Shown: positions 1 to 7,292 of the stretch, piece by piece
Layout: the number at the start of each line of letters is the position of its first letter
How positions within the stretch are numbered: position 1 is the stretch's first letter
Assembly: GCA_965212145.1 (NCBI GenBank)
Contig: CBDBUY010000001.1
Coordinates: forward strand, 62,001-126,000
DNA length: 64,000 bases
Direction of reading: 5' to 3'
Source of the DNA: JAAEPI01 sp965212145
GTDB lineage: Bacteria; Bacteroidota; Bacteroidia; Cytophagales; Cyclobacteriaceae
The notes under the pieces: generated by a model
What the model saw: the letters and a program-made list of their open reading frames with translations, nothing else
Told to the model about the DNA's origin: nothing
The model's database searches: none
Program-made: the position numbers and the translations under genes

Positions 1-917
1 CTCTTATAGCCTAGCATCTGAAGGCCTAACTTATTCATGTCTCGGATCATGCCATTCGTGTCTGCGATGGCCATACCATGCCCGGCATTTTCAAACAGAT
101 TATGAAACCGTGCTTCGCTATTCTTCAGATGCGATTCCGCTTTCTTTATCAAAGTAGTGTCCTCGCTTAAGACGACTACCAGATCGACTTGGCCGTTCTT
201 GTCCAGTAACGGGAAATATCTGGTATTTACCCATCGTCTAGTCTCAGGCATTGGAGCTGGACTAAACTCTATCGCATCAACATTCCCCTTTTTTCCATTC
301 AGGGCCTTTTTGAATTCTTTATCATACCCTCCCTTCAGCATGGCCTTGTCCTTCATGACATTGTACCAGCCAACTACCTCACTTGATTTTAATCCCCATA
401 TTTTTTCCCACGCCTTGTTAGCTTCAATCAGGGTGCCTTCTCTGTTATAAATCTGAATTCCTACAGGCGCTTCATCGAACAACAATCTAAATCTGGTAGC
501 ATTTTGAGTTTCTGCTTCAACCTCTTTTGAAATGGGGTATTCAAAAAAACTAACGGCGAAATAATTGGCTGTGTCCGGCAATTGTGAACATGCCACTTTT
601 AACCATTTCTTGGGCTTATTGCCGATACCAATAATTTGGTTCTTGATGATTTGTCCTTTTAGGCCTCTCGATATTGGATGATCCTGCAAGTCAAAGCCGT
701 TGTTGGATGAATCTGTTGCTTCTGGAAAGCAATCGTCCATTGATTGTCGAATTTTAACTTCAGGTACAATCTCCTGTGCGGATTCATTGAAGTACACCAC
801 CTCACCTTTTTTATCAAAAAGAATAACTCCTGAACCAATGGCATCTAAATAGGATAAGGCCGATGATTTCAGAACGTCGGTTTTTTCGAGGCGTTTGGAG
901 TCTTTTAGGTCTGTCAT
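1..917 (-). CDS. Multi-PAS sensor protein, C-terminus outside the window
   Basis: The reverse strand is open from an ATG at 915-917 to the window edge (about 305 codons), so the gene is cut off. I read three PAS-like segments: residues about 17-120 (starts AIGSGVILFDKKGEVVYFN), about 140-255 (RLLFDEAPVGIQIYNREG, with the PAC-like stretch TRRWVNTRYFPLLDKNGQV) and a third starting near 270 (NLFENAGHGMAIADTNGM). No membrane segment or signal peptide is visible, so this is probably a cytoplasmic sensor. The output domain is missing; a histidine kinase is the commonest, but a PP2C phosphatase or diguanylate cyclase cannot be excluded. It is transcribed divergently from a SiaC-like gene, which may be its partner. 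Confidence 0.85.
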   Translation of the reverse strand, partial: MTDLKDSKRLEKTDVLKSSALSYLDAIGSGVILFDKKGEVVYFNESAQEIVPEVKIRQSMDDCFPEATDSSNNGFDLQDHPISRGLKGQIIKNQIIGIGNKPKKWLKVACSQLPDTANYFAVSFFEYPISKEVEAETQNATRFRLLFDEAPVGIQIYNREGTLIEANKAWEKIWGLKSSEVVGWYNVMKDKAMLKGGYDKEFKKALNGKKGNVDAIEFSPAPMPETRRWVNTRYFPLLDKNGQVDLVVVLSEDTTLIKKAESHLKNSEARFHNLFENAGHGMAIADTNGMIRDMNKLGLQMLGYK

Positions 918-1069
918 TAAGAAATGCTAAGAAAGGTAAAATGTTTAAAACCTGAAATTCACAAATGATTGCAAATTCGACTACTCAAAATGCCTATGGA
1001 AATTTCTGCGGAAGGCTCAAGCTAAACACGTCAAGTGTTCAGTTTACTTTGTAATCAAATAAAAATACT

Positions 1070-1516
1070 ATGTCTTTTCATAAGCCCAGCATCAATTCTT
1101 CCTACGAGCCTCAGAAGCAATTTGGATCTGACGGATGTTCGCTTTTGATTGAGCCCACCAGCATCACCCCATTCGTACAGCTAGATGCTCGAGAGGGTCT
1201 ACTTGCATTTAGAGGAAGGTCATCTCCCAGCGCCTCGCTGGAGTTTTATTATCCGATTATCTCCAGCTTGGATCAGGCATTTATCAATGGCACCACTTCT
1301 CTCACTGCAAATTTTGCTTTCGAGTACTTTAATACCAGCAGTTCAAAATGTTTATTCGACATTCTAAAGAGATTGGCTGAATTCCAGAGAAGCGGAATGG
1401 ACATTAATGTGAACTGGTTTTACGAAGAAGATGATGAAGATATGCGAGAAACTGGGGAAGATTATGAAGATGTATTAGGTTTGGCTTTCAATTTTATTGA
1501 AATAGAAGATTTTTAA
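1070..1516 (+). CDS. SiaC-like regulatory phosphoprotein (DUF1987 family)
   Basis: 148 residues, cytoplasmic. The family signature is clear: LLAFRGRSSPSASLEFYYPI near residues 44-63 and the stretch FAFEYFNTSSSKCLFDILKRL near 82-102. In Pseudomonas SiaC the threonine in the equivalent FNTSS motif is phosphorylated by SiaB and dephosphorylated by SiaA, and the unphosphorylated form activates the diguanylate cyclase SiaD; here that residue is Thr89. The C-terminus is very acidic (EEDDEDMRETGEDYEDV). No siaB, siaA or siaD homologue is in the window, so partners must be elsewhere or just beyond position 1. The N-terminus is about 20 residues longer than in Pseudomonas SiaC. Family assignment is firm, the role here is inference. 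Confidence 0.8.
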   Translation: MSFHKPSINSSYEPQKQFGSDGCSLLIEPTSITPFVQLDAREGLLAFRGRSSPSASLEFYYPIISSLDQAFINGTTSLTANFAFEYFNTSSSKCLFDILKRLAEFQRSGMDINVNWFYEEDDEDMRETGEDYEDVLGLAFNFIEIEDF

Positions 1517-1558
1517 GACTATTACGTCCAAGTCAAACAAAGTGTGATTAGAGAAAAG

Positions 1559-1585
1559 GGTACCCGCAATGCGAGTACCTTTTTT
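1559..1585 (+). terminator. Rho-independent terminator after the SiaC-like gene
   Basis: A 9-bp stem with one mismatch (GGTACCCGC, loop AAT, GCGAGTACC) is followed by six T. It lies 42 bases past the stop codon on the same strand. Confidence 0.85.
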
Positions 1586-1619
1586 ATTTGATCATTTTAA
1601 ATCCTTACAAAAGCTTTTC

Positions 1620-2252
1620 TCAGTGCCTTATTTTCTTGATCAACTTGAGACAATCCGAAACGTCTTTCTCTAGTTTTTCGTAATCCTTATTTTTCAAGAT
1701 GTCTTTGGAAATCAACTGAGAACCCATGCCTACACAGGTAACTCCCGCTCCGAACCATCCCTTCAAGTTATCCTCATTTGGTGATACACCACCCGTAGGC
1801 ATTATGTTCGTCCAAGGTTGAGGCCCTTTGATGCCTTTCACGAATCCCGGTCCGTAGACGTCTCCTGGGAAGAGTTTAGCCAGCTCACAACCTAATTCCT
1901 CTGCACGCGCAATTTCGGTCAGGGACGCACAACCAGGTGACCAGAGCACCTTCTTACGATTACAAGCTATGGCAATGTCTTCGCGAAAGACCGGAGTTAC
2001 GATGAAATTGGCTCCCAGCTGCATGTAAAGTGAGGCAGCCGCTGCATCTGTCACGGAACCAACGCCAAGAATCATCTCCGGCATAGACTCCTCTGCATAT
2101 TTGTTTAATTCCCTGAATATCTCATGGGCATAATCCCCACGATTGGTGAACTCCAAAACCCTTGCTCCACCCTTGTAACAGGCCAGAAGCACCTTTTTCG
2201 AGAGCTCCAAGTCAGAGTGATAAAATAGCGGCACCATTCCGGTACGCTGCAT
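1620..2252 (-). CDS. eda: 2-keto-3-deoxy-6-phosphogluconate / 4-hydroxy-2-oxoglutarate aldolase
   Basis: Cleaves KDPG to pyruvate and glyceraldehyde 3-phosphate, the last step of the Entner-Doudoroff route and of uronate degradation; cytoplasmic class I aldolase. Family motifs: GARVLEFTNRGD (catalytic Glu), ILGVGSVTDAAAA, ANFIVTPVF, and the Schiff-base lysine in AKLFPGDVYGP; MPTGGVSPNE near the phosphate site. 210 residues from the only ATG. The frame stays open upstream and encodes PRIEVFQE, which fits the usual N-terminal helix of this family in Bacteroidota, but no ATG, GTG or TTG occurs before the stop at 2310-2312. The true start may therefore be a rare codon (ATT at 2268-2270), or this copy is slightly shortened. 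Follows the Nudix regulator on the same strand. Confidence 0.92.
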   Translation of the reverse strand: MQRTGMVPLFYHSDLELSKKVLLACYKGGARVLEFTNRGDYAHEIFRELNKYAEESMPEMILGVGSVTDAAAASLYMQLGANFIVTPVFREDIAIACNRKKVLWSPGCASLTEIARAEELGCELAKLFPGDVYGPGFVKGIKGPQPWTNIMPTGGVSPNEDNLKGWFGAGVTCVGMGSQLISKDILKNKDYEKLEKDVSDCLKLIKKIRH

Positions 2253-2277
2253 TTCCTGAAAAACTTCAATTCTTGGA

Positions 2278-2940
2278 TTATTTCCGTTTGTAAAGAATCG
2301 GGCCCCCTTTTACTCCGGACTTTTTCTCCTTGGTAGGCTCCAATATGTCCATTTGGAAGATTTTCTTTCTGAAGTTTCTGCGATCCAATGACTCGCCAAG
2401 AATGTTTTCGTAAAGTTCCTGAAGCTCTTTGAGTGTAAATTTTTCTGGTAGTAGTTCGCCAAATACGAGATGATCCCTCAGATTATCTCGAACCTTCTCC
2501 AAAGCATCTTCCAGCATTATATCATGATCGAAACCAAGAATTGGAAGCTCCTTCAGGCTGAACCATTTGATATCAGAAATGTAGTTTTTAGGAATGACTG
2601 GGTGGTTTTCTGGTTTTATCAAACCGTAGAAAGAAATGGAAACTACACGTTTGACCGGATGCCTGTCTACCTCACTGTACGCAGCGACCTGTTCCAGTTT
2701 GATTTCATCAATCCCGGTTAGATTATCTAGGACATCATTTACGGATTCTGTAAGGGTTTTACCTTCTCCCATAGCACCGCCGGGAAGCATCCAATGATCT
2801 TTAAACGGCTCGATAGACCGCTTCACGAGCATGATCTTCAACTCATTGTCCTGAAAACCAAATACGGCACACTCGACCGCAATGGTGCATTCATAGGAAT
2901 CTGCGGAAACGGCGGTATCTAAAGGTCCAATTTTTGGCAT
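2278..2940 (-). CDS. NrtR-type transcriptional regulator (Nudix domain plus winged helix)
   Basis: 220 residues. Residues about 15-150 form a Nudix fold (CTIAVECAVFGF, then HWMLPGGAMGEGKT) and residues about 155-220 a winged helix (FTLKELQELYENILGESLDRRNFRKKIFQMDILEPT). The Nudix box should read GX5EX7REUXEEXGU, but the helix reads ESVNDVLDNLTGI, so the catalytic REXXEE core is gone. This is the pattern of regulators such as NrtR and the Bacteroides AraR, which use the domain to sense a ligand instead of hydrolysing one. Sitting directly upstream of eda, it probably controls sugar or sugar-acid catabolism; the ligand cannot be read from sequence. Confidence 0.88.
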   Translation of the reverse strand: MPKIGPLDTAVSADSYECTIAVECAVFGFQDNELKIMLVKRSIEPFKDHWMLPGGAMGEGKTLTESVNDVLDNLTGIDEIKLEQVAAYSEVDRHPVKRVVSISFYGLIKPENHPVIPKNYISDIKWFSLKELPILGFDHDIMLEDALEKVRDNLRDHLVFGELLPEKFTLKELQELYENILGESLDRRNFRKKIFQMDILEPTKEKKSGVKGGPILYKRK

Positions 2941-2981
2941 TTGGGCTCGAAGTAAATTAAAACTGTTTAAAATTCACCAGA

Positions 2982-3614
2982 TCAATTCCTCACAAATCTC
3001 CAGACCTTGTCGATTGGCTGCCATTTTGCACCCGTTCCCACCTTGGACCGAATGAAATAATTTCCTGGAGGCAATGATTCAGCACCTAAAGTTATTCGCT
3101 GATTCTCAGCCTGTTCAATGCTCTGAAAAACTTTGGAGCCGGCTATGTCAAATACTTCGACAAGAACCTGTAAGTTTTCAAACTCTGGATATTTTAATTT
3201 CAATTCATATTGAACCGGATTCGGATAAACACCTGTTAAATGTGATTTCTTCTGGGTACCGTATCCGATCACCACAACTTCTTCAAGTTCTGAGACGTCC
3301 TCTTCAAGAAGAAGATCTATTGTTGACTGTCCATTTACTGGGATAAGTTGAGTCGTAAACCCAACAGATGAAACTTCCAATATGGCATCCTCTGGGGCGC
3401 TCAATGTGAAATTTCCATCAATATCAGTAATGGTTCCTGTAGTCGTTCCTTGTACTCTGACGGTAACTCCCTGCAGGCCTTCACCAGTCTTGTCGGTAAT
3501 CTTACCGGAGACTGTCTGCTGAGCAAAAGCGCTCAAGTTCAGCATACAAAGGCACAGGAACAGCCAGGTGGCTTTTCCAAGAGTGGCCCTTGAAACTTGT
3601 AAAATGTAATTCAT
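2982..3614 (-). CDS. Chimeric remnant: SusC N-terminus joined to a type IX secretion tail
   Basis: 210 residues. Residues 1-31 are a signal peptide (ends SAFAQQ). Residues 33-108 are the carboxypeptidase-regulatory-like domain typical of SusC TonB-dependent transporters (VSGKITDKTGEGLQGVTVRV ... GTITDIDGNFTL), followed by the start of the plug, VVVIGYGTQKKS, at 113-124. A real SusC would continue for about 850 residues. Instead, at residue about 128 (base about 3231) the protein switches to VYPNP and an 80-residue C-terminal sorting domain of the type IX secretion system (VEVFDIAGSKVF ... LPPGNYFIRSK). The simplest reading is an in-frame deletion that removed most of susC, probably susD, and most of a secreted enzyme gene. 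Whether the product has any function is unknown. Confidence 0.8.
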   Translation of the reverse strand: MNYILQVSRATLGKATWLFLCLCMLNLSAFAQQTVSGKITDKTGEGLQGVTVRVQGTTTGTITDIDGNFTLSAPEDAILEVSSVGFTTQLIPVNGQSTIDLLLEEDVSELEEVVVIGYGTQKKSHLTGVYPNPVQYELKLKYPEFENLQVLVEVFDIAGSKVFQSIEQAENQRITLGAESLPPGNYFIRSKVGTGAKWQPIDKVWRFVRN

Positions 3615-3784
3615 TGCATAAAATTTTGGTTTGATAATTTGGTTGACTGCTCTTTGGGAGTGAGCTGAAATCTGAACTAAGCAACCTTAAGAAGAACCGA
3701 GTTGGTTAATTTTGAGGAAGTCAGCGGATTTCATTTATAAATACCGATCGCCAAATTGATATTTTGATGTCATTCCCGTTGATC

Positions 3785-3811
3785 ATTGGGCTGACCCTTG
3801 GTCAGTCCAAT
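3785..3811. promoter_or_regulatory. Inverted repeat, possible GntR operator or hairpin
   Basis: Arms ATTGGGCTGACC and GGTCAGTCCAAT (one mismatch) are separated by CTT. The right half contains TTGGTCAGTCCAA, which resembles the TTGGTCGACCAA palindrome upstream of the neighbouring FadR-type gene. It lies 171 bases upstream of the SusC remnant, so it may be the old operator of that locus. A T run follows on the plus strand, but no plus-strand gene ends here, which argues against a plain terminator. Confidence 0.5.
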
Positions 3812-3845
3812 TCTTTTTTAATAGCTCCGATCTTCCATTGACTGG

Positions 3846-4586
3846 TTATTTAAGGTTGGTTCCATTTGAATTCAATTTCAATTCCGCCGAGTTGACGTAA
3901 TCAAGTATTTCTTTAAGATGCTCGCGGATGGTCTCAGCAGCTGCGTTTTCATCCTGATTTTTTATATGCTCAATTATCTGCACGTGGTGATCAACTGCTA
4001 CTTCTGATCTTCCCTTTCCGCAGACGTTGTGTTTCTTGAAATAGCTCATGATATCCGGAGTGATAATCAGCATCAAGGACTTTAGCACCGTGTTTTTGCT
4101 GGCCTCTGCTATTTTCAAGTGAAATAGTAAATCCTCTTCTACCGCGTATTCATCAACTTTCACTTTCTCGCGATGCGCGTTCATGGCATTCTCTAGCTCT
4201 ATGAGATCATCCACCGTTCGGTTTCTGGCCGCAAGTGAAGCTGCATTCGTTTCCAAAATCACTCTCGTTTCTACAAGCGATTTGAAATCATTGTCATGAA
4301 GACTCAACATGTCTGTGATCAAACCTTCGAGCGCGGGTAGGCCAATGCCGGCTACTACAGTGCCACTCTGAGGTTGTGTCTTCAGAATACCATAAAACTC
4401 CAATTTCTTCAATGCGTCACGTAGGTGCGTTCTCCCAACTCCCAATCGATCGCACATCATTCGTTCTGAAGGCAATCGATCCCCAGGCTTTAGCTGACCC
4501 GAAGAAATTAAATCCTTAATCTGCCGAATAATTTTATCCGCTGGTGACTCGATTTCTATCTGGGAAAAGTTATTGAGGAGCTCCAT
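3846..4586 (-). CDS. FadR-type GntR-family transcriptional regulator
   Basis: 246 residues. N-terminal winged helix (residues about 10-80: ADKIIRQIKDLISSGQLKPGDRLPSERMMCDRLGVGRTHLRDALKKLEFYGILKTQPQSGTVV split over the domain) and C-terminal all-helical FCD ligand domain (residues about 95-235) with the metal-binding Asp/His pattern (VETRVILE, LLFHLKIAEAS, DHHVQIIEHI, IREHLKEIL). FCD regulators usually sense organic or sugar acids, and in alginate-utilising Bacteroidota a FadR-type protein controls the alginate locus. With eda and a SusC remnant next door, regulation of uronate use is plausible. A perfect operator-like palindrome 44 bases upstream suggests autoregulation. Confidence 0.9.
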   Translation of the reverse strand: MELLNNFSQIEIESPADKIIRQIKDLISSGQLKPGDRLPSERMMCDRLGVGRTHLRDALKKLEFYGILKTQPQSGTVVAGIGLPALEGLITDMLSLHDNDFKSLVETRVILETNAASLAARNRTVDDLIELENAMNAHREKVKVDEYAVEEDLLFHLKIAEASKNTVLKSLMLIITPDIMSYFKKHNVCGKGRSEVAVDHHVQIIEHIKNQDENAAAETIREHLKEILDYVNSAELKLNSNGTNLK

Positions 4587-4629
4587 GTTATGTCGTTAAT
4601 TATCCCAATTATGTAATTAATTGACTACT

Positions 4630-4645
4630 AATTGGTCGACCAATT
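4630..4645. promoter_or_regulatory. 16-bp perfect palindrome, probable GntR/FadR operator
   Basis: AATTGGTCGACCAATT is fully self-complementary and lies 44 bases upstream of the FadR-type regulator start. The core TGGTnnACCA fits FadR-subfamily operators. A weaker related half-site arrangement (TTGGTTGACA ... TCCA on the minus strand) lies at 4651-4670. The rest of the 4587-4841 gap holds only an 8-bp inverted repeat (ATGTAATT at 4742-4749, AATTACAT at 4759-4766) with no clear role. Confidence 0.65.
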
Positions 4646-4841
4646 TATGATGGACTAATCTGTCAACCAAATATTTTTTAGGAAATTTTAACCAAAAGGC
4701 CTCAGGGTGCTATTGAGAGTGGTTTGGCCAAGAGCCTACTCATGTAATTTTTACACAGAATTACATCTTGACAGGAAAGAAACCCTCCGTCCTTATGATC
4801 TCAAAAAAGGAAATATTATCCGCTGTGGAGAACCAACTGCC

Positions 4842-5924
4842 TCACTTCAAATCGACTACACATCTGAACCCGGTGTGGTTAAAACCAGAGTCTCGGCTCG
4901 AACTCATTCTACGGGATACTCTGTAACCGCTGCAATAGCTGTCGTTGCATAAAAAGGAACCTCCTCGAATGACATGTTTAGGCGATAGCGGTTCTCTTGG
5001 ATCAAAATACCTATCGGAACCCATCGGATCTGTAATAGTGCCTTTTTCCAAGTCGCTCTTATAAGAGGTAGCATCGTATTTGTCCTGACACCACTCCCAA
5101 ACGTTCCCGGCCATATCGTAGAGCCCGAATCCATTCGGGCTGAATGATTTGACGGGAGCAGTTCCATAAAACCCGTCTAATTCATGATTTTGATATGGAA
5201 AAACTCCTTGCCAAAAGTTTGCCTTATCCGAGGCGTTTTCAATGGATTCATTTCCCCAAGGGTATTTAAATGAAGTATTTCCGCCCATGGCCGCCCATTC
5301 CCATTCGGCTTCCGTAGGTAGTCTCTTCCCTGCCCATTCCGCGTAGGCGAGGGCATCTTCATACGAAATATGAACCACCGGATGATCCATTCTATTCTCA
5401 ACGGAACTTCCCGGTCCTTCCGGGTTTCGCCAGTTCGCCCCGATGGTCCATCTCCACCACTGAGAATAATCCTCCAGACTCACGGGTTGCTGCGTTTCAT
5501 TAAAAACAAGAGAGCCAGCCCGCAGAACCGAATCGGGAGGCTTTGGTGTTCCTGCAGGCACCTGTTTTTTTAATTCCTCCCAATCAATGTCGCGCTCTGC
5601 AATCGTCTTGTAGCCGGTTGCATCCACGAACTTTTCGAATTGTAAATTCGTAACTTCAGTCTCATCCATATAAAATGATGAAACACTCACTTCATGATTG
5701 GGGAATTCATCGTAATAAGCTTGTTCCGATTTCCCACCCATTTGAAACGTCCCAGAAGGAACTAGAACCATTCCTGCTATATCCGATCGATCGTTTTCAT
5801 CATGATTTGTGCTACCAGCCTCGTTTTTTTGCTGAGTACAACTCGTTAGGTGAATCAGAAACGAGGTTATAGAAACTAAGATGAGAGATTTTGTCATTCG
5901 AATGCAGTTGCGAGTCAAGACCAT
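4842..5924 (-). CDS. Formylglycine-generating enzyme (SUMF1 family), exported lipoprotein
   Basis: Oxidises the active-site cysteine of type I sulfatases to formylglycine. The protein carries the conserved FGE-sulfatase fold (MVLVPSGTFQMGG, DETEVTNLQFEKFV, HPVVHISYEDALAYAEWAGKRLPTE, GLYDMAGNVWEWCQD, HVIRGGSFLCNDSYC, NHTGFRCV). Both catalytic cysteines of the human enzyme (C336, C341) have counterparts, C326 and C331, so this is likely an active enzyme and not just a family relative. The N-terminus is a lipoprotein signal: MTKSLILVSITSFLIHLTSC with the lipobox LTSC (Cys29, counting from the first ATG). Translation may start at the second ATG (base 5897), which gives the more typical signal peptide. 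A matching sulfatase lies at 39-40.6 kb. Confidence 0.92.
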   Translation of the reverse strand: MVLTRNCIRMTKSLILVSITSFLIHLTSCTQQKNEAGSTNHDENDRSDIAGMVLVPSGTFQMGGKSEQAYYDEFPNHEVSVSSFYMDETEVTNLQFEKFVDATGYKTIAERDIDWEELKKQVPAGTPKPPDSVLRAGSLVFNETQQPVSLEDYSQWWRWTIGANWRNPEGPGSSVENRMDHPVVHISYEDALAYAEWAGKRLPTEAEWEWAAMGGNTSFKYPWGNESIENASDKANFWQGVFPYQNHELDGFYGTAPVKSFSPNGFGLYDMAGNVWEWCQDKYDATSYKSDLEKGTITDPMGSDRYFDPREPLSPKHVIRGGSFLCNDSYCSGYRVSRRMSSSRDSGFNHTGFRCVVDLK

Positions 5925-5993
5925 TTAAATTAACTCTAACATTTTCAAAATTGAAATTTTCGGCTTAGACACTTCGAATATCGACCGTTAAAG

Positions 5994-6065
5994 TGGCCCC
6001 TCCAGGAATCGAACCTGGATCTAGAGTTTAGGAAACTCCTATTCTATCCATTGAACTAAGGGGCC
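5994..6065 (-). tRNA. tRNA-Arg (anticodon CCU)
   Basis: The 72-nt cloverleaf has acceptor GGCCCCU pairing with AGGGGCC, a T arm with GGTTCGATTCC, and an anticodon stem GGAGT/ACTCT around the loop TTCCTAA, anticodon CCT, which reads AGG. CCA is not encoded. Confidence 0.95.
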
Positions 6066-6097
6066 AAAAGTGAGAGCCGACAAAAATATACTCTTCC

Positions 6098-7240
6098 TTA
6101 ATAACTCTCGTTCTGCATGTAATTGGGATAAATTTTCATGTGGACTTTCCGAACTTCTTTCAGGATAACCTCGCGCAATCTGTCCAGATTTTCTTTCTTG
6201 ACAGCCGACATGAAAACAGATTCGCCATTCTTGCCATTAAGCAACGACTCTGTCGCTTCTGTTTCCTCCAGTTTGTCGATTTTGTTGTAGACGGTGATGA
6301 TAGGTGCCTCCGCTCCTATTTCTTTCAGGGTTTCATTCACCACTTCAATGTGATCCTGATATCCGGGATTAGAAATATCCACAATGTGTAGCAGAACATC
6401 TGCTTCATTCACTTCTGCTAATGTGGACTTGAAACTCTCTATCAAATCATGAGGTAGTTTTCGAATAAAACCTACCGTGTCCGAAAGCAGAAATGGGATA
6501 TTGTCCAGCACCACTTTGCGTACAGTAGAATCTACCGTGGCAAATAGTTCGTCTTTAGCGTAAACTTTTTCCTTGCTCAGCAAACGCATGATTGTGGATT
6601 TTCCAGCATTGGTGTACCCAACTAAAGCCACGCGAACGATCCCATCTCGTGACTTTCGTCGTGTAGCAGCCTGGCGTTCCATTTTATCCAGCCGTTTCCT
6701 GAGTACACCGATCTGATTGCGAATGTTTCTTCTATCCGTCTCGATTTCCTTCTCCCCCGCACCACCACGTGTAGCAGTACCTCCTCGCTGACGTTCCAGA
6801 TGCGTCCACATTCTGGTCAGCCGCGGCAGTAAGTATTGGAATCTGGCCAGTTCGACCTGCGTCTTAGCTTGAGCGGTTTTTGCTCTTTTGAGGAAAATAT
6901 CCAGGATGAGCAAACTCCGATCGTAGATTTTGATTTTCAGCTCTTTTTCAAGGTTTCGAAGCTGAGATGGGGTGAGATCATCATCGAAAACAACGACTTC
7001 AATTTTCTCCATTTTTATAAACTCCTTGATCTCTTGAAGCTTGCCCTTTCCTACAAATGATTTGGGGTCTGGATGTTCCAGTTTTTGAGAAAAACGAGCT
7101 TCAGTCTGGATGTCCATGGTGGCAGCCAGAAACTCAAGTTCGTCTAGTAGCTCCTTTATCTTCTCATCGTTCTCCTGTTTGGGCGAAACAGAAACAATGA
7201 CGCCACTTACCGTCTTAGATTTTTCGATTTGATTATGCAT
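6098..7240 (-). CDS. hflX: GTPase HflX
   Basis: 380 residues. Ribosome-associated GTPase that splits or rescues stalled 70S ribosomes under stress. N-terminal HflX domain (about 12-110: FVGKGKLQEI, VVVFDDDLTPSQLRNLE), helical linker (RLTRMWTHLERQRGGTATRGGAGEKEIETDRR around 141-172), then the G domain with G1 GYTNAGKS (208-215), G3 DTVGF (254-258) and G4 NKID (about 331). Length is normal. A TAnnTTTG element ends eight bases before the start codon, so the leader must be very short. Divergent from the polysaccharide operon. Confidence 0.97.
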   Translation of the reverse strand: MHNQIEKSKTVSGVIVSVSPKQENDEKIKELLDELEFLAATMDIQTEARFSQKLEHPDPKSFVGKGKLQEIKEFIKMEKIEVVVFDDDLTPSQLRNLEKELKIKIYDRSLLILDIFLKRAKTAQAKTQVELARFQYLLPRLTRMWTHLERQRGGTATRGGAGEKEIETDRRNIRNQIGVLRKRLDKMERQAATRRKSRDGIVRVALVGYTNAGKSTIMRLLSKEKVYAKDELFATVDSTVRKVVLDNIPFLLSDTVGFIRKLPHDLIESFKSTLAEVNEADVLLHIVDISNPGYQDHIEVVNETLKEIGAEAPIITVYNKIDKLEETEATESLLNGKNGESVFMSAVKKENLDRLREVILKEVRKVHMKIYPNYMQNESY

Positions 7241-7248
7241 TCCTGTCG

Positions 7249-7256
7249 CAAAACTA
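7249..7256 (-). promoter_or_regulatory. -7 promoter element of hflX
   Basis: TAGTTTTG on the minus strand matches the Bacteroidota -7 consensus TAnnTTTG. Only eight bases separate it from the hflX ATG. Confidence 0.6.
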
Positions 7257-7292
7257 AATCAGTTCATGCAGGAGAAATTAACTTGGTGCCGA

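Noticed and set aside
4707..4952. 81-codon frame on the plus strand in the gap left of the formylglycine-generating enzyme
   Set aside because: It overlaps the end of that enzyme on the other strand, has no family match or promoter and shows coding bias typical of a shadow frame.
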